From Sphingopyxis yananensis (GTDB taxonomy: Bacteria > Pseudomonadota > Alphaproteobacteria > Sphingomonadales > Sphingomonadaceae), in NCBI RefSeq assembly GCF_020687785.1, contig NZ_JAJEWI010000008.1, positions 372,001 through 436,000 of the forward strand: a stretch of 64,000 nt of DNA, read 5' to 3'. Below the pieces are notes generated by a model. That model had not been told where the DNA came from, searched no databases, and saw only the letters and a list, made by a program, of their open reading frames with translations. Positions 38,906-47,696 of the stretch are shown here, piece by piece (positions within the stretch are counted from its first letter, which is position 1; each line of letters opens with the position of its first letter). The translations under genes and the position numbers were made by a program.

Positions 38906-40075
38906 TCAAACTAGGGGATGCGCGACCGGCAGGCCCAATTTCATCCGCCCCGTCATTTCGCGGGCCACGTCCCAATCCCAAAATGTGTGGGTACTGACGG
39001 TGTTCAAATCCCGCCAAATCCGCTGCAACGCTTGGCTTTCATGAAAGCTCGACGCCCCCGATGCCGCCATCATGCCGTTCACCGTGTCGCGGCACAGCTT
39101 GGAAATAAAGGCCGTCTGCCCCTTTACGAACAAGCGATCTTCTTGGGTAAAGCGGTGCTCCCCCACCCGCTCGTCAATCCAGCTATATAGATCGCGGGCT
39201 AGGCGCGACGCTGCATCTGCCGCAATGCTATATTCGCCCAAGGTCAGATGGGCGACTGGCTGTTCCTTGACCACCGTTCCGGTAAAATTGCGCACCCGCC
39301 GCGTCATAATATCTGCAAAAGCATCATAGGCTCCGCGCAGCGTTCCGGTCAGCACAGGCAGGATGGTGCAATAGGCCGACATTAAAAAAGGAATATGAAA
39401 TAATGAATTATCATGATGGGATGACCCTTCGGTCCGTCCAGCGTGCATTTCCAGCGACGGCAAGCTGCGGTGGTCCGGCACGAATAATTTATCGGCCTGA
39501 TAATCATTGCTGCCTGTCCCCGCCATGCCCGCAAAATGCCACACGTCCAATATTTCAACGTCTGAAGCGGGCATCAAAAAGCCACGCGGGCCATCAGCTG
39601 TCATGCCGCTCATCATCACCCAATCGGCGTGCATGATGCCTGATCCCCATGTCGCCCGTCCGCTCACTTCCCAACCGCCATCGACTTTGCGGGCCTGCAT
39701 ATTGGGGGCTGTTGCGCCGGGCATCAGCACAAAGCCTCGGGGGCCCAGCAATTCTTCCTGCGTTTGCAGCGGGAATTTGCTGACATAAATATTATGGCTG
39801 ATGTAAAATGCAGTAATCCAACCCGTCGACGGACAAGCCGCGCTAATGGTCTCCACCACATCCATCATGGTGGCCAGTGGCGCTTCTAAACCACCCCAAC
39901 GCTTGGGTGCCAGCATTTGGAAAATTTGCGCGTCGATCAATTCCTGAATGGACTCATCGGCAGGACGCCGATTTTCCGCTGTGGCGGCGGCCCGCTCTTT
40001 GATTTTGGGCGCCAATTGCTGGGCGCGTTCGATCAAGATTTTCTGGTCTGGCGATATCTGCTGATTTCCGGACAT
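38906..40075 (-). CDS. Acyl-CoA dehydrogenase-fold flavin monooxygenase (group D, HsaA/DszC-like)
   Basis: Two-component FMNH2- or FADH2-dependent monooxygenases with this fold hydroxylate phenols, steroids or sulfur heterocycles. The 389-residue protein has an N-terminal helical domain (LAPKIKERAAATAENRRPAD), the LAPKRWGGLEAPLATMMD segment, CPSTGWITAFY, a middle beta-domain (GGWEVSGRATWGSGI) and FAGMAGTGSNDYQ, then the C-terminal helical bundle with SSFHESQALQRIWRDLNTVS. It lacks the catalytic glutamate layout of true acyl-CoA dehydrogenases. A flavin reductase partner is not adjacent. A strong GGGGAGAGGGAG precedes the ATG. A palindrome lies 71 bp upstream. Substrate unknown. Confidence 0.8.
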   Translation of the reverse strand: MSGNQQISPDQKILIERAQQLAPKIKERAAATAENRRPADESIQELIDAQIFQMLAPKRWGGLEAPLATMMDVVETISAACPSTGWITAFYISHNIYVSKFPLQTQEELLGPRGFVLMPGATAPNMQARKVDGGWEVSGRATWGSGIMHADWVMMSGMTADGPRGFLMPASDVEILDVWHFAGMAGTGSNDYQADKLFVPDHRSLPSLEMHAGRTEGSSHHDNSLFHIPFLMSAYCTILPVLTGTLRGAYDAFADIMTRRVRNFTGTVVKEQPVAHLTLGEYSIAADAASRLARDLYSWIDERVGEHRFTQEDRLFVKGQTAFISKLCRDTVNGMMAASGASSFHESQALQRIWRDLNTVSTHTFWDWDVAREMTGRMKLGLPVAHPLV

Positions 40076-40145
40076 TTGTCTCTCCCTCTCCCCAGCAAGG
40101 CTAGGGATGAAGAGCGGCCTGTGTCCAGAAAAACCGTAAACTTAA

Positions 40146-40162
40146 TTGACGATTTTCGTCAA
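40146..40162. promoter_or_regulatory. Palindrome upstream of the flavin monooxygenase
   Basis: TTGACGA-TTT-TCGTCAA, perfect 7-bp arms, between the thymidine kinase stop and the monooxygenase start. Likely an operator for an unlinked regulator; there is too little flanking T-run in the direction of tdk for a terminator. Confidence 0.45.
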
Positions 40163-40210
40163 AAACGCCCAGTGCAGAACCTCATTCCATCAAATTTTGC
40201 CAAGACGGCA

Positions 40211-40816
40211 TCACCCGTTATCGGATTGCGCCAAGGCGGCATCGCGGCGGCGCTCGACAAAATGGCGGCGGCACAATGCGATATAGCGATCATTCCCGCC
40301 AATTTCCGTTTGCGCTCCATCGACCACTGCACGGCCCACTGCATCGACGCGCATATTCATTGTGGCTTTGCGGCCACATTCGCACACCGCCTTTAATTCC
40401 ACCAACGCATCCGCCAAGCCCAACAGCGCCGCAGACCCTTCGAACAGTTGTCCGGCAAAATCGGTCCGCAAACCATAGCAAAGCACGGGAATATTGGCAT
40501 CATCGGCCAGTCGCGCCAATTGCCACACCTGCGCACGCGACAAAAATTGCGCTTCGTCGACCAAAATGCACGCAATCATACGGCTGGCCAATTGGCCTTG
40601 CACATCGGCCCATAAATCCGTGGCCGCATCAAATTGGTGCGCATCCGCACATAAGCCAATTCGGCTGCTGATTTGGCCCACGCCATAGCGATCATCAACC
40701 GCCGCCGTCCACAAGATCGTATCCATGCCGCGCTCGCGGTAATTAAAATCCGCCTGCAACAAGGTTGTCGATTTGCCAGCGTTCATACTGGCATAATAGA
40801 AATAAAGCTTGGCCAT
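40211..40816 (-). CDS. tdk: Thymidine kinase (type II)
   Basis: Phosphorylates thymidine in nucleoside salvage. The 201-residue protein has the P-loop SMNAGKST, Walker B-like ILVDEAQFL, the lasso region and zinc ligands CECG and CRRH. It stands between the rbfA terminator and the monooxygenase, so it has its own promoter in 40817-40870. Confidence 0.96.
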   Translation of the reverse strand: MAKLYFYYASMNAGKSTTLLQADFNYRERGMDTILWTAAVDDRYGVGQISSRIGLCADAHQFDAATDLWADVQGQLASRMIACILVDEAQFLSRAQVWQLARLADDANIPVLCYGLRTDFAGQLFEGSAALLGLADALVELKAVCECGRKATMNMRVDAVGRAVVDGAQTEIGGNDRYIALCRRHFVERRRDAALAQSDNG

Positions 40817-40872
40817 AACGCCCTGTGACGGCTTTGCCGCCGCCGCGCAACGGGTCGCAGCGGGGGCCCAAT

Positions 40873-40897
40873 GAAAAAGACGCCCCGCAGGGCGTCT
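40873..40897 (-). terminator. Terminator after rbfA
   Basis: On the minus strand A-GACGCCC-TGCG-GGGCGTC-TTTTTC; perfect 7-8 bp stem with a T-run. It closes the rimP-nusA-ylxR-infB-rbfA operon. Confidence 0.93.
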
Positions 40898-40972
40898 CAG
40901 TCATGCCGCATCATATGGCCAATATTCACCCGCCCTTGCCCGTCAGCAGCGGCGTAGCATCGCTATCAGCCT

Positions 40973-41380
40973 TCAGCCTTCTTCGTCTTCGCGGGCCAGA
41001 TCGCGCGCCACCTTGGGATCGCGCAGCAATTTCTCGATATGGCTGGCTTCGTCAAAGCTCTCGTCCACCAAAAATTTCAGCTTGGCGGCATATTTCATAC
41101 GAATACGGCTGGCGACTTCGCGCTGCAAATAAGCCGTATTGGTGCGCAGTGATTTTAAGACCGCCTCTTCGTCGCGGCCCAGCAAGGATTTCACAAAAAC
41201 GGTCGCATGACGCAAGTCAGGGGACATCCGCACTTCGGTGATGCTGACAGGATGCTTTGCCAGCACATCGTCATGCACATCGCCGCGCTGAATAATCTCG
41301 CTCAGAATATGGCGCACCTGTTCACCCACGCGCAACACGCGAACCGATGGGCCTTGGTTTTGATCCTGATTTTTCATCAT
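40973..41380 (-). CDS. rbfA: Ribosome-binding factor A
   Basis: KH-like factor for late 30S maturation and cold adaptation. The 135-residue protein has [31 protein letters not shown] and the C-terminal [17 protein letters not shown]. It follows infB by 140 bp containing a hairpin. Confidence 0.95.
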   Translation of the reverse strand: MMKNQDQNQGPSVRVLRVGEQVRHILSEIIQRGDVHDDVLAKHPVSITEVRMSPDLRHATVFVKSLLGRDEEAVLKSLRTNTAYLQREVASRIRMKYAAKLKFLVDESFDEASHIEKLLRDPKVARDLAREDEEG

Positions 41381-41466
41381 CTATCTCGCTTCCGCTAAAC
41401 GGAAGGGGCCAGCCGTGGTCGCTGACAAATCCATTGATGTTCGCCGAACCCACTTTCGGCAAGCAA

Positions 41467-41491
41467 GGCCGCGCCCATAATAGGCGCGGCC
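41467..41491. terminator. GC-rich hairpin between infB and rbfA
   Basis: GGCCGCGCC, 7-nt loop, GGCGCGGCC, perfect 9-bp arms, 29 bp after the infB stop. On the minus strand only TTGCTTG follows, so termination is probably partial and rbfA expression may be reduced by it. Confidence 0.6.
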
Positions 41492-41519
41492 CTTTTGCTC
41501 ATCCTGTTGGGATGATAAT

Positions 41520-44411
41520 TTACAGCGTGCGGGCGCGTTCTTCGACCTCGAACACTTCCAGATGATCGCCTGGTTTGATGTCGTTGGTATCGGCCAACAC
41601 CACACCACATTCCAGACCGGCGCGCACTTCGGCAACATCGTCCTTGAAACGGCGTAGCGACGAAATGGTCGTGGCCGAAACAATCACATCGTTGCGGGTC
41701 AGACGGGCATGCAGACCCTTGCGGATCGAACCTTCCAAGACCAGCAAACCAGCGGCCTTGTCGCGCTTGCCCGCTGGGAAGACGTCCTTGACTTCGGCGC
41801 GGCCCACCACGGTTTCGATACGTTCTGGCCCCAGTTCGCCCGCCATTTCCTTCGCGACTTCTTCGGTCAGGTGATAAATGACGTCATAATACATGAAGCG
41901 CACTTTTTCGCGATTTGCGATTTCACGCGCCTTGGCATTGGGACGAACGTTAAAGCCAATGATGGGCGCGTTGGATGCAGCCGCCAGCGACACGTCGCTT
42001 TCGGTAATCGCACCAGCACCTGAATTCAACACACGAACGCGGATTTCGTCGGTCGACAAACGGTTCAATGCATTGACGATGGCTTCCACCGACCCTTGCA
42101 CGTCGCCCTTGATCACCACCGGATATTCGATCAGCTTTTGCTTATCAGCCAAGGCCGAGAACATGCCTTCCAAGCTGACAGGCGCCTGCGCCGTGCGCTT
42201 ACGCAAGGCTTGTTCCTGACGATAAGCGGCTACTTCACGTGCGCGGGCTTCATTTTCAACAACCGTCAGCGTGTCACCGGCCATCGGCACACCGCCAAGG
42301 CCCAACACTTCGACTGGCATCGAAGGTCCAGCGGCTTTGATCTGCTTGCCCTTGTCGTCAATCAGCGCACGAACACGGCCACTTTCCGCACCGCAAACAA
42401 AGATGTCGCCAACCTTCAACGTACCACGGCGAACCAAGATGGTCGCCACAGGGCCGCGACCCTTGTCCAGCTTGGCTTCCACAACCGTACCTTCGGCGGC
42501 GCGGTCAGGATTGGCCTTCAATTCCATGATTTCGGCTTGCAGCGCAATGGCTTCCAACAGCTTATCAAGGCCGGTTTTCTTCAGAGCCGATACTTCGACA
42601 TTCTGAATGTCGCCGCCCATTTCTTCGACAACCAATTCATGTTCTAACAGACGTTCACGAACGCGCTGCGGATTGGCTTCGGGCTTGTCGACCTTGTTGA
42701 TCGCAACAATGATCGGCACACCAGCGGCCTTGGCATGGTTGATGGCTTCAATCGACTGAGGCTTCAGGCCATCATCAGCAGCCACCACCAAAATCACAAT
42801 GTCGGTCACATTCGCACCGCGTTGGCGCATTTCCGTGAACGCTTCGTGGCCCGGTGTATCAAGGAAGGTCACGATGCTGCCATCGGGTGTTTTCACCTGA
42901 TAAGCACCAATATGCTGGGTGATACCACCCGCTTCACCCGATTGCACATTGGCACCGCGCAAAGCGTCGAGCAGCGAGGTTTTGCCGTGGTCGACGTGGC
43001 CCATGATGGTCACAACCGGCGCACGGGCCTTCAACGCGTCATTGGCATCAACGTCTTCGTCCACACGAATATCCACGTCAGCTTCGCTCACGCGCTTGAA
43101 TTCGTGGCCGAATTCCGTGACCAGCAATTCTGCCGTGTCCTGATCAATATCTTGGTTGATGGTCACCATCACGCCCATTTTGAACAGGGCCTTGACCAGA
43201 TCCGCACCCTTTTCGGCCATACGGTTGGCAAGTTCCTGAACAGTGATGGTGTCTGGCACAACCACTTCACGCACTTGCTTTTCACGCGGGCCAGTCGGCG
43301 CACGATGCGAACGCTTTTCCTTTTCGCGGGCGCGCTTCAGCGCGGCCAAGCTGCGTGCCCGTGCACCCTCATCGTCGTTCAACGCACGGGTTACGGTCAG
43401 CTTGCCCGACTGGCGGCGATTGTCACCAGCGCGGTTTTTGGGTTCAGCCCGCTTTGGTTCTGGGCGCTTCGGCGCTTCGACAGGCGTAAAGCGGCGGGGC
43501 GCTGGGCTGGATGTCGTGCTGGCTGGACGCGCAGCGCCCTTGGCTTCGCCGCCAGCCGCAGGTGCCTTGGCAGCAGCCTTGTCCGCCGCAGCGGCCGCCT
43601 TGGCCGCAGCCTTGGCAACTTCTGCTTCGGCCGCAGCAGCCTTTGCAGCCGCCGCTTCGGCTTCGGCTTGCGCCTGTGCTTCTTCGGCATTGGCCTTGCG
43701 GGCTTCGGAACGCGCGCGCTCTTCTTCTTGGGCGCGCAAACGGTCCGCTTCTTCGCGGCGACGAGCGTCTTCCAAGGCGGCCAAACGGGCTTCTTCTGCT
43801 TCGCGCAGGAATTTGGCTTGCAGTTCCTGACGGGTCATCAGGCTGTCTTGCGGACGTGCAGCGCGGGGTTGGTTCTGCGACCGACCAGCATTGCCACGCG
43901 AACCAGGGCCCTTATTGGCGGCTACGCGCGGCGCGGGAGCATTGGCCTTGGCGGCTGGCTTGGCGGGCGCAGTCTTGGGCGCAGCAACCGGTGCTGGCGC
44001 TTCCACTGGTGCCGGTGCAGGCTCAGCGACCTCTGCTTTTGCGGCAGGTGCTGGCGCAGCTTCTGCGGCGGGGGCCGGTGCAGGCTGCGCGGGTGCTTCA
44101 ACCGCCGCTTCGACGACAGGCGTCGGTGCAGGTTGCGGCGCGACCGGTGCGGGTGCGGGTTCCGGAGCGGCTGGCGCGGCCACGGGCGCTGCGACTTCCG
44201 CAGGCGTAGCCACTGGTGCTTCCGCTTCGGCTGGCGCGTCAACAGGGGCAGCCTCACCCGGGCGGACGATGACACGGCGGCGCTTCACCTCCACTTCCAC
44301 CGTGTTACGGCGGCCATGGCTGAATTGTTGCTGCACCTGTCCGGCCTCGACCGTCCGCTTCAGGCCCAGGGGCTTGCGGCTAAGAGTCGGCTTGTCCTGT
44401 TCGTCACTCAT
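41520..44411 (-). CDS. infB: Translation initiation factor IF-2
   Basis: GTPase that places initiator tRNA on the 30S subunit; 963 residues. The long N-terminal half is low-complexity Ala/Pro/Glu repeats and a charged coiled coil ([20 protein letters not shown]). The GTPase core has G1 GHVDHGKT, G3 DTPGHEAF and G4 NKVDKPEA, followed by domains II-IV. The ATG at 44411 ([19 protein letters not shown]) matches alphaproteobacterial IF-2; a TTG at 44432 overlapping the previous stop is in frame and cannot be excluded. Confidence 0.97.
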   Translation of the reverse strand: MSDEQDKPTLSRKPLGLKRTVEAGQVQQQFSHGRRNTVEVEVKRRRVIVRPGEAAPVDAPAEAEAPVATPAEVAAPVAAPAAPEPAPAPVAPQPAPTPVVEAAVEAPAQPAPAPAAEAAPAPAAKAEVAEPAPAPVEAPAPVAAPKTAPAKPAAKANAPAPRVAANKGPGSRGNAGRSQNQPRAARPQDSLMTRQELQAKFLREAEEARLAALEDARRREEADRLRAQEEERARSEARKANAEEAQAQAEAEAAAAKAAAAEAEVAKAAAKAAAAADKAAAKAPAAGGEAKGAARPASTTSSPAPRRFTPVEAPKRPEPKRAEPKNRAGDNRRQSGKLTVTRALNDDEGARARSLAALKRAREKEKRSHRAPTGPREKQVREVVVPDTITVQELANRMAEKGADLVKALFKMGVMVTINQDIDQDTAELLVTEFGHEFKRVSEADVDIRVDEDVDANDALKARAPVVTIMGHVDHGKTSLLDALRGANVQSGEAGGITQHIGAYQVKTPDGSIVTFLDTPGHEAFTEMRQRGANVTDIVILVVAADDGLKPQSIEAINHAKAAGVPIIVAINKVDKPEANPQRVRERLLEHELVVEEMGGDIQNVEVSALKKTGLDKLLEAIALQAEIMELKANPDRAAEGTVVEAKLDKGRGPVATILVRRGTLKVGDIFVCGAESGRVRALIDDKGKQIKAAGPSMPVEVLGLGGVPMAGDTLTVVENEARAREVAAYRQEQALRKRTAQAPVSLEGMFSALADKQKLIEYPVVIKGDVQGSVEAIVNALNRLSTDEIRVRVLNSGAGAITESDVSLAAASNAPIIGFNVRPNAKAREIANREKVRFMYYDVIYHLTEEVAKEMAGELGPERIETVVGRAEVKDVFPAGKRDKAAGLLVLEGSIRKGLHARLTRNDVIVSATTISSLRRFKDDVAEVRAGLECGVVLADTNDIKPGDHLEVFEVEERARTL

Positions 44412-44428
44412 CGAAACTATATTATCCT

Positions 44429-45214
44429 TCAATTTGCGTCCAAAACGGCAGTATCCGTCGTTATGGACGCCACCCCTGCCCCTGCTTCGCGAGATTCTGA
44501 CCCCGCTAGGTGGGAATCGTCGATCGGGCCACGGCTTGCCGCGTCCCTACTCCATCCGGTAAAAAACTGCCAGCGGTTCAAATGCGCTGACACCCGCTCT
44601 GCGGCCCGGGCATTGGTCACGGCGATATGTACCGCATTTTCACGCCCTAATGCCATAGATAGTGCACCTCGGTCCACAGGCAAGGACTGACCAGCAAGAT
44701 CACTGCCCTCTGCATCCGAACCGACGCGCCATGCTTGCGCCAATTTGCGGCGACCATCTTCACCCGCATCCGCGGCATGAAGCAGCAAAGAAACCTGACC
44801 GCGCCGTGCCGCTTCCTCGATCCGGTCATTGCCCGTGATCAAAGTTCCAGCCCGTGACTCCAGCCCCAAACGGTCCAAGGTCGCCCGCTGAAGCTGGGCT
44901 TCGATACGGGCTACAATATCCTCTGGGATCGTAATCTGGCTGTCTTGCAAAGCGCGGATAATGCCGCCCTTCAGCTTGCCCTTAACGCGCGCGGCTTCCA
45001 GATCAGCGCCGTTCACGCCAATCCATGCCCCGCGCCCAGGCGCTTTCCCATGAACATCAGCGGCAATGACGCCGTCCGGCCCGAGCGCAAGGCGCACGAG
45101 CCGGTCCGCTGGCGCCACTTCGCCAGTCACCACACAACGCCGTTCAGGCTGCGGCTTGCCGCGCCCCTTTGCGCGGTCTGTCTGGCTTAACGGGTCATTG
45201 TGCGGGGTCCGCAT
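44429..45214 (-). CDS. ylxR: YlxR (DUF448) RNA-binding protein with C-terminal L7Ae-like domain
   Basis: Conserved nusA-infB operon protein, 261 residues. The N-terminal YlxR domain shows ERRCVVTGEV and GRGAWIGV; the second half (LDRLGLESRAGTLITGNDRI, VSLLLHAADAGEDGRRKL) resembles an L7Ae/L30e RNA-binding domain, the usual alphaproteobacterial fusion. GGGGAGG lies six bases before the ATG at 45214, which is inside the end of nusA, giving a 20-bp overlap. A poorly structured serine- and alanine-rich tail follows. Confidence 0.9.
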   Translation of the reverse strand: MRTPHNDPLSQTDRAKGRGKPQPERRCVVTGEVAPADRLVRLALGPDGVIAADVHGKAPGRGAWIGVNGADLEAARVKGKLKGGIIRALQDSQITIPEDIVARIEAQLQRATLDRLGLESRAGTLITGNDRIEEAARRGQVSLLLHAADAGEDGRRKLAQAWRVGSDAEGSDLAGQSLPVDRGALSMALGRENAVHIAVTNARAAERVSAHLNRWQFFTGWSRDAASRGPIDDSHLAGSESREAGAGVASITTDTAVLDAN

Positions 45215-46808
45215 CGGCGGCCTCCCCGGAATTTGCAGCATCGGCTTCATCTTCGAACCAATGCGCACGAGCGGCCATGATGATTTCATTGCCTTGTTCG
45301 TCAGTCAGACCATATTCGCCCAATACACCGCCACGATCATCCACGCGGTCACGTGGACCACGGCGGTTGTCGGTGCGCTTCTTGGCGATCAGTTCGTCGG
45401 TCGCAAGGTCAGCCAAATCGTCCAGCGTCTTGATACCCGCTTTGCCCAGCACAACCAGCATGCCTTCGGTCAAGTGCGGCAGGTCGGCCAGCGCGTCTTC
45501 GACGCCCAAGGCACGGCGTTCTTCACGCGATGCATCTTCGCGGCGTTCCAACGCTTCGCTGGCGCGGCTTTGCAATTCCTGCGCCAATTCGTCGTCAAAG
45601 CCTTCAATCGACGCCAATTCTTCCAAAGCCACATAGGCGACTTCGTCCAGCTCGCTAAAGCCTTCGGCGACCAACAATTGGGCCAGCGTTTCGTCAACGT
45701 CCAGTTCCTCTTGGAACATGGTCGAACGTTCAACAAATTCCTTCTGACGCTTTTCGCTGGCGTCTGCTTCGGTCATGATGTCGATCTGCTTGCCGGTCAA
45801 TTGGCTGGCCAGACGGACGTTTTGACCACGGCGGCCAATGGCCAATGACAATTGGTCATCCGGCACCACCACTTCGATGCGGCCATCATCTTCGTCGATC
45901 ACAACGCGCTGAACGGTTGCGGGCTGAAGCGCGTTCACCACAAAGGTTGCCGTATCTTCCGACCAAGGAATGATGTCGATCTTTTCGCCCTGCATTTCTT
46001 GAACAACAGCCTGAACGCGGCTGCCCTTCATACCAACGCAGGCACCAACCGGATCGATCGAGCCATCATAGCTGATCACACCAATTTTGGCACGCGAACC
46101 AGGGTCACGCGCAGCCGCCTTGATTTCGATGATACCATCGTAAATTTCGGGCACTTCTTGCGCGAATAATTTGCGCATGAAATCGGGGTGCGCACGGCTC
46201 AGGAAAATTTGCGGCCCGCGTGCTTCGCTGCGCACCGACAAGATCAAGGCGCGAACACGGTCACCGACGCGCATCAATTCACGGGGAATTTGCTGGTCGC
46301 GGCGGATCACGCCTTCGGCGCGGCCCAAGTTCACCACAATATGGCCGAACTCTACCGACTTCACCACGCCAGTGATGATTTCACCGGTGCGGTCCTTAAA
46401 TTCGGCAAATTGACGCTGACGGTCTGCTTCGCGAACCTTTTGGAAAATCACTTGCTTGGCGGATTGGGCGTCAATGCGGCCCAAATCAACGGGCGGCAGC
46501 GGGTCGACGATATAGTCGCCAATGGCCGCACCCTTTTGCAGCTTTTGCGCTGCACTCAGGTCCACCTGTTTAAAATAATCGTCAACCTGCTCAACCACTT
46601 CCACGACGCGCCACAAGCGCAGGTCGCCGGATGCGGGATCCAGTTTCGCACGAATATCATTTTCTGCGCCATAACGGGCACGCGCAGCGCGCTGAATGGC
46701 TTCCTCGATCGCCTCGATGACGATCGCTTTGTCGATCATCTTCTCGCTGGCAACCGAATTAGCAATGGCAAGCAACTCGGCCTTATTGGCGGAAATGGCA
46801 GTGGCCAT
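45195..46808 (-). CDS. nusA: Transcription termination/antitermination factor NusA
   Basis: RNA polymerase-associated elongation factor; 537 residues. N-terminal NusA domain, S1 domain (TGEIITGVVKSVEFGHIVVN), two KH domains (GSRVQAVVQEMQGEKIDII and LAIGRRGQNVRLASQLTG), and two acidic C-terminal repeats (about residues 360-500). It overlaps rimP by one base and ylxR by twenty. Confidence 0.97.
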   Translation of the reverse strand: MATAISANKAELLAIANSVASEKMIDKAIVIEAIEEAIQRAARARYGAENDIRAKLDPASGDLRLWRVVEVVEQVDDYFKQVDLSAAQKLQKGAAIGDYIVDPLPPVDLGRIDAQSAKQVIFQKVREADRQRQFAEFKDRTGEIITGVVKSVEFGHIVVNLGRAEGVIRRDQQIPRELMRVGDRVRALILSVRSEARGPQIFLSRAHPDFMRKLFAQEVPEIYDGIIEIKAAARDPGSRAKIGVISYDGSIDPVGACVGMKGSRVQAVVQEMQGEKIDIIPWSEDTATFVVNALQPATVQRVVIDEDDGRIEVVVPDDQLSLAIGRRGQNVRLASQLTGKQIDIMTEADASEKRQKEFVERSTMFQEELDVDETLAQLLVAEGFSELDEVAYVALEELASIEGFDDELAQELQSRASEALERREDASREERRALGVEDALADLPHLTEGMLVVLGKAGIKTLDDLADLATDELIAKKRTDNRRGPRDRVDDRGGVLGEYGLTDEQGNEIIMAARAHWFEDEADAANSGEAADADPAQ

Positions 46809-47365
46809 CAGTCCTGTCCTTCTTCTTCCATTTCGTCGGCGCCTTCTGCGGAAAGCGGGACGGTTGCGGCAATTAACTTATCCGTCAGCACCAGTTTCGC
46901 GGTGTCGATCGCATCAAATTCCAAATGATGCAAAACGCCGTCACGGTCGATCACCGTCACCACATTATCATCATCAATACCAACCAGTTCGCCGTTAAAA
47001 CGCTGACGTCCGTTCAGCTTTTCTTTCAACGCAATTTTGGCCTCAAACCCAGCCCATTCGGAAAAATCCACATGGCGCGTCAGCGGGCGGTCAATACCGG
47101 GGGACGACACTTCCAAACGGTAATTGCCCTCTATCGGGTCATTGCCCGCTTCTTCCAGCGCATCCAAATGCACCGAAATGCGGCGCGACAATTCGGCACA
47201 TTGTTCAATGTGCAATTGGCGCGTTGCGGGGTCTTCCGCCATAATTTGCAGGGTCGGTTCGCTATCACCGCCAAAAAATGCCACGCGCACCAAGGACAAG
47301 CCCATGCTGTCAACTTCAGGGGCGATAACCGCATTCAGGGTTTCAAAATCGACCAACAAATCCAT
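46808..47365 (-). CDS. rimP: Ribosome maturation factor RimP
   Basis: Needed for 30S assembly; 185 residues. Hallmarks: GLSLVRVAFFGG, LEVSSPGIDRPLTR, and a C-terminal Sm-like domain. First gene of the translation operon; its stop overlaps the nusA start (TGATG). A short acidic tail (EGADEMEEEGQD) extends past the family core. Confidence 0.95.
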   Translation of the reverse strand: MDLLVDFETLNAVIAPEVDSMGLSLVRVAFFGGDSEPTLQIMAEDPATRQLHIEQCAELSRRISVHLDALEEAGNDPIEGNYRLEVSSPGIDRPLTRHVDFSEWAGFEAKIALKEKLNGRQRFNGELVGIDDDNVVTVIDRDGVLHHLEFDAIDTAKLVLTDKLIAATVPLSAEGADEMEEEGQD

Positions 47366-47458
47366 TCCCTATCGCAAGACGGAACCAAAATAGGCTTTTG
47401 CCCACCGTGGCAGTCACCGCGGCGTCCCATCTGGATAACCATGTCTAGGAGTGAGGTT

Positions 47459-47487
47459 GCTATAGAGACTTTCCCCGCAATCATCAA
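47459..47487 (-). promoter_or_regulatory. Probable housekeeping promoter of the rimP operon
   Basis: On the minus strand TTGATG, 17-bp spacer, TATAGC, about 95 bp before the rimP start. This 331-bp gap (47366-47696) also holds the HerA-gene terminator; I see no tRNA or other gene in it, although a metY-type tRNA is found here in some bacteria. Confidence 0.6.
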
Positions 47488-47639
47488 GCCAAAAGCAAAA
47501 GCTTATCAACCCACGCATTTCGGCGCGCTGCGGCGCGGGCTGCCACTTATCCGGCCGCCCCTCCGCCTCCACTACCGTTCGCGCACGCTTCTGATACTCC
47601 GACTCAGCCCGTCGTTCATCGCACCCCATTTTTGCGACT

Positions 47640-47673
47640 AAAAAAGGGGGCTGCATCGTCCAACGCACCCCCC
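47640..47673 (-). terminator. Terminator after the HerA-type gene
   Basis: On the minus strand GGGGG-g-TGC, loop, GCA-g-CCCCC followed by T6. One internal G-G mismatch. It separates the ATPase gene from the rimP operon. Confidence 0.85.
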
Positions 47674-47696
47674 GTTTATCCGGCTCAGAACAATGT

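Noticed and set aside
47366-47696. Possible tRNA or small gene upstream of rimP
   Set aside because: I looked for a T-loop and acceptor stem as in the metY operon and found none on either strand; the frames here lack ribosome-binding sites.
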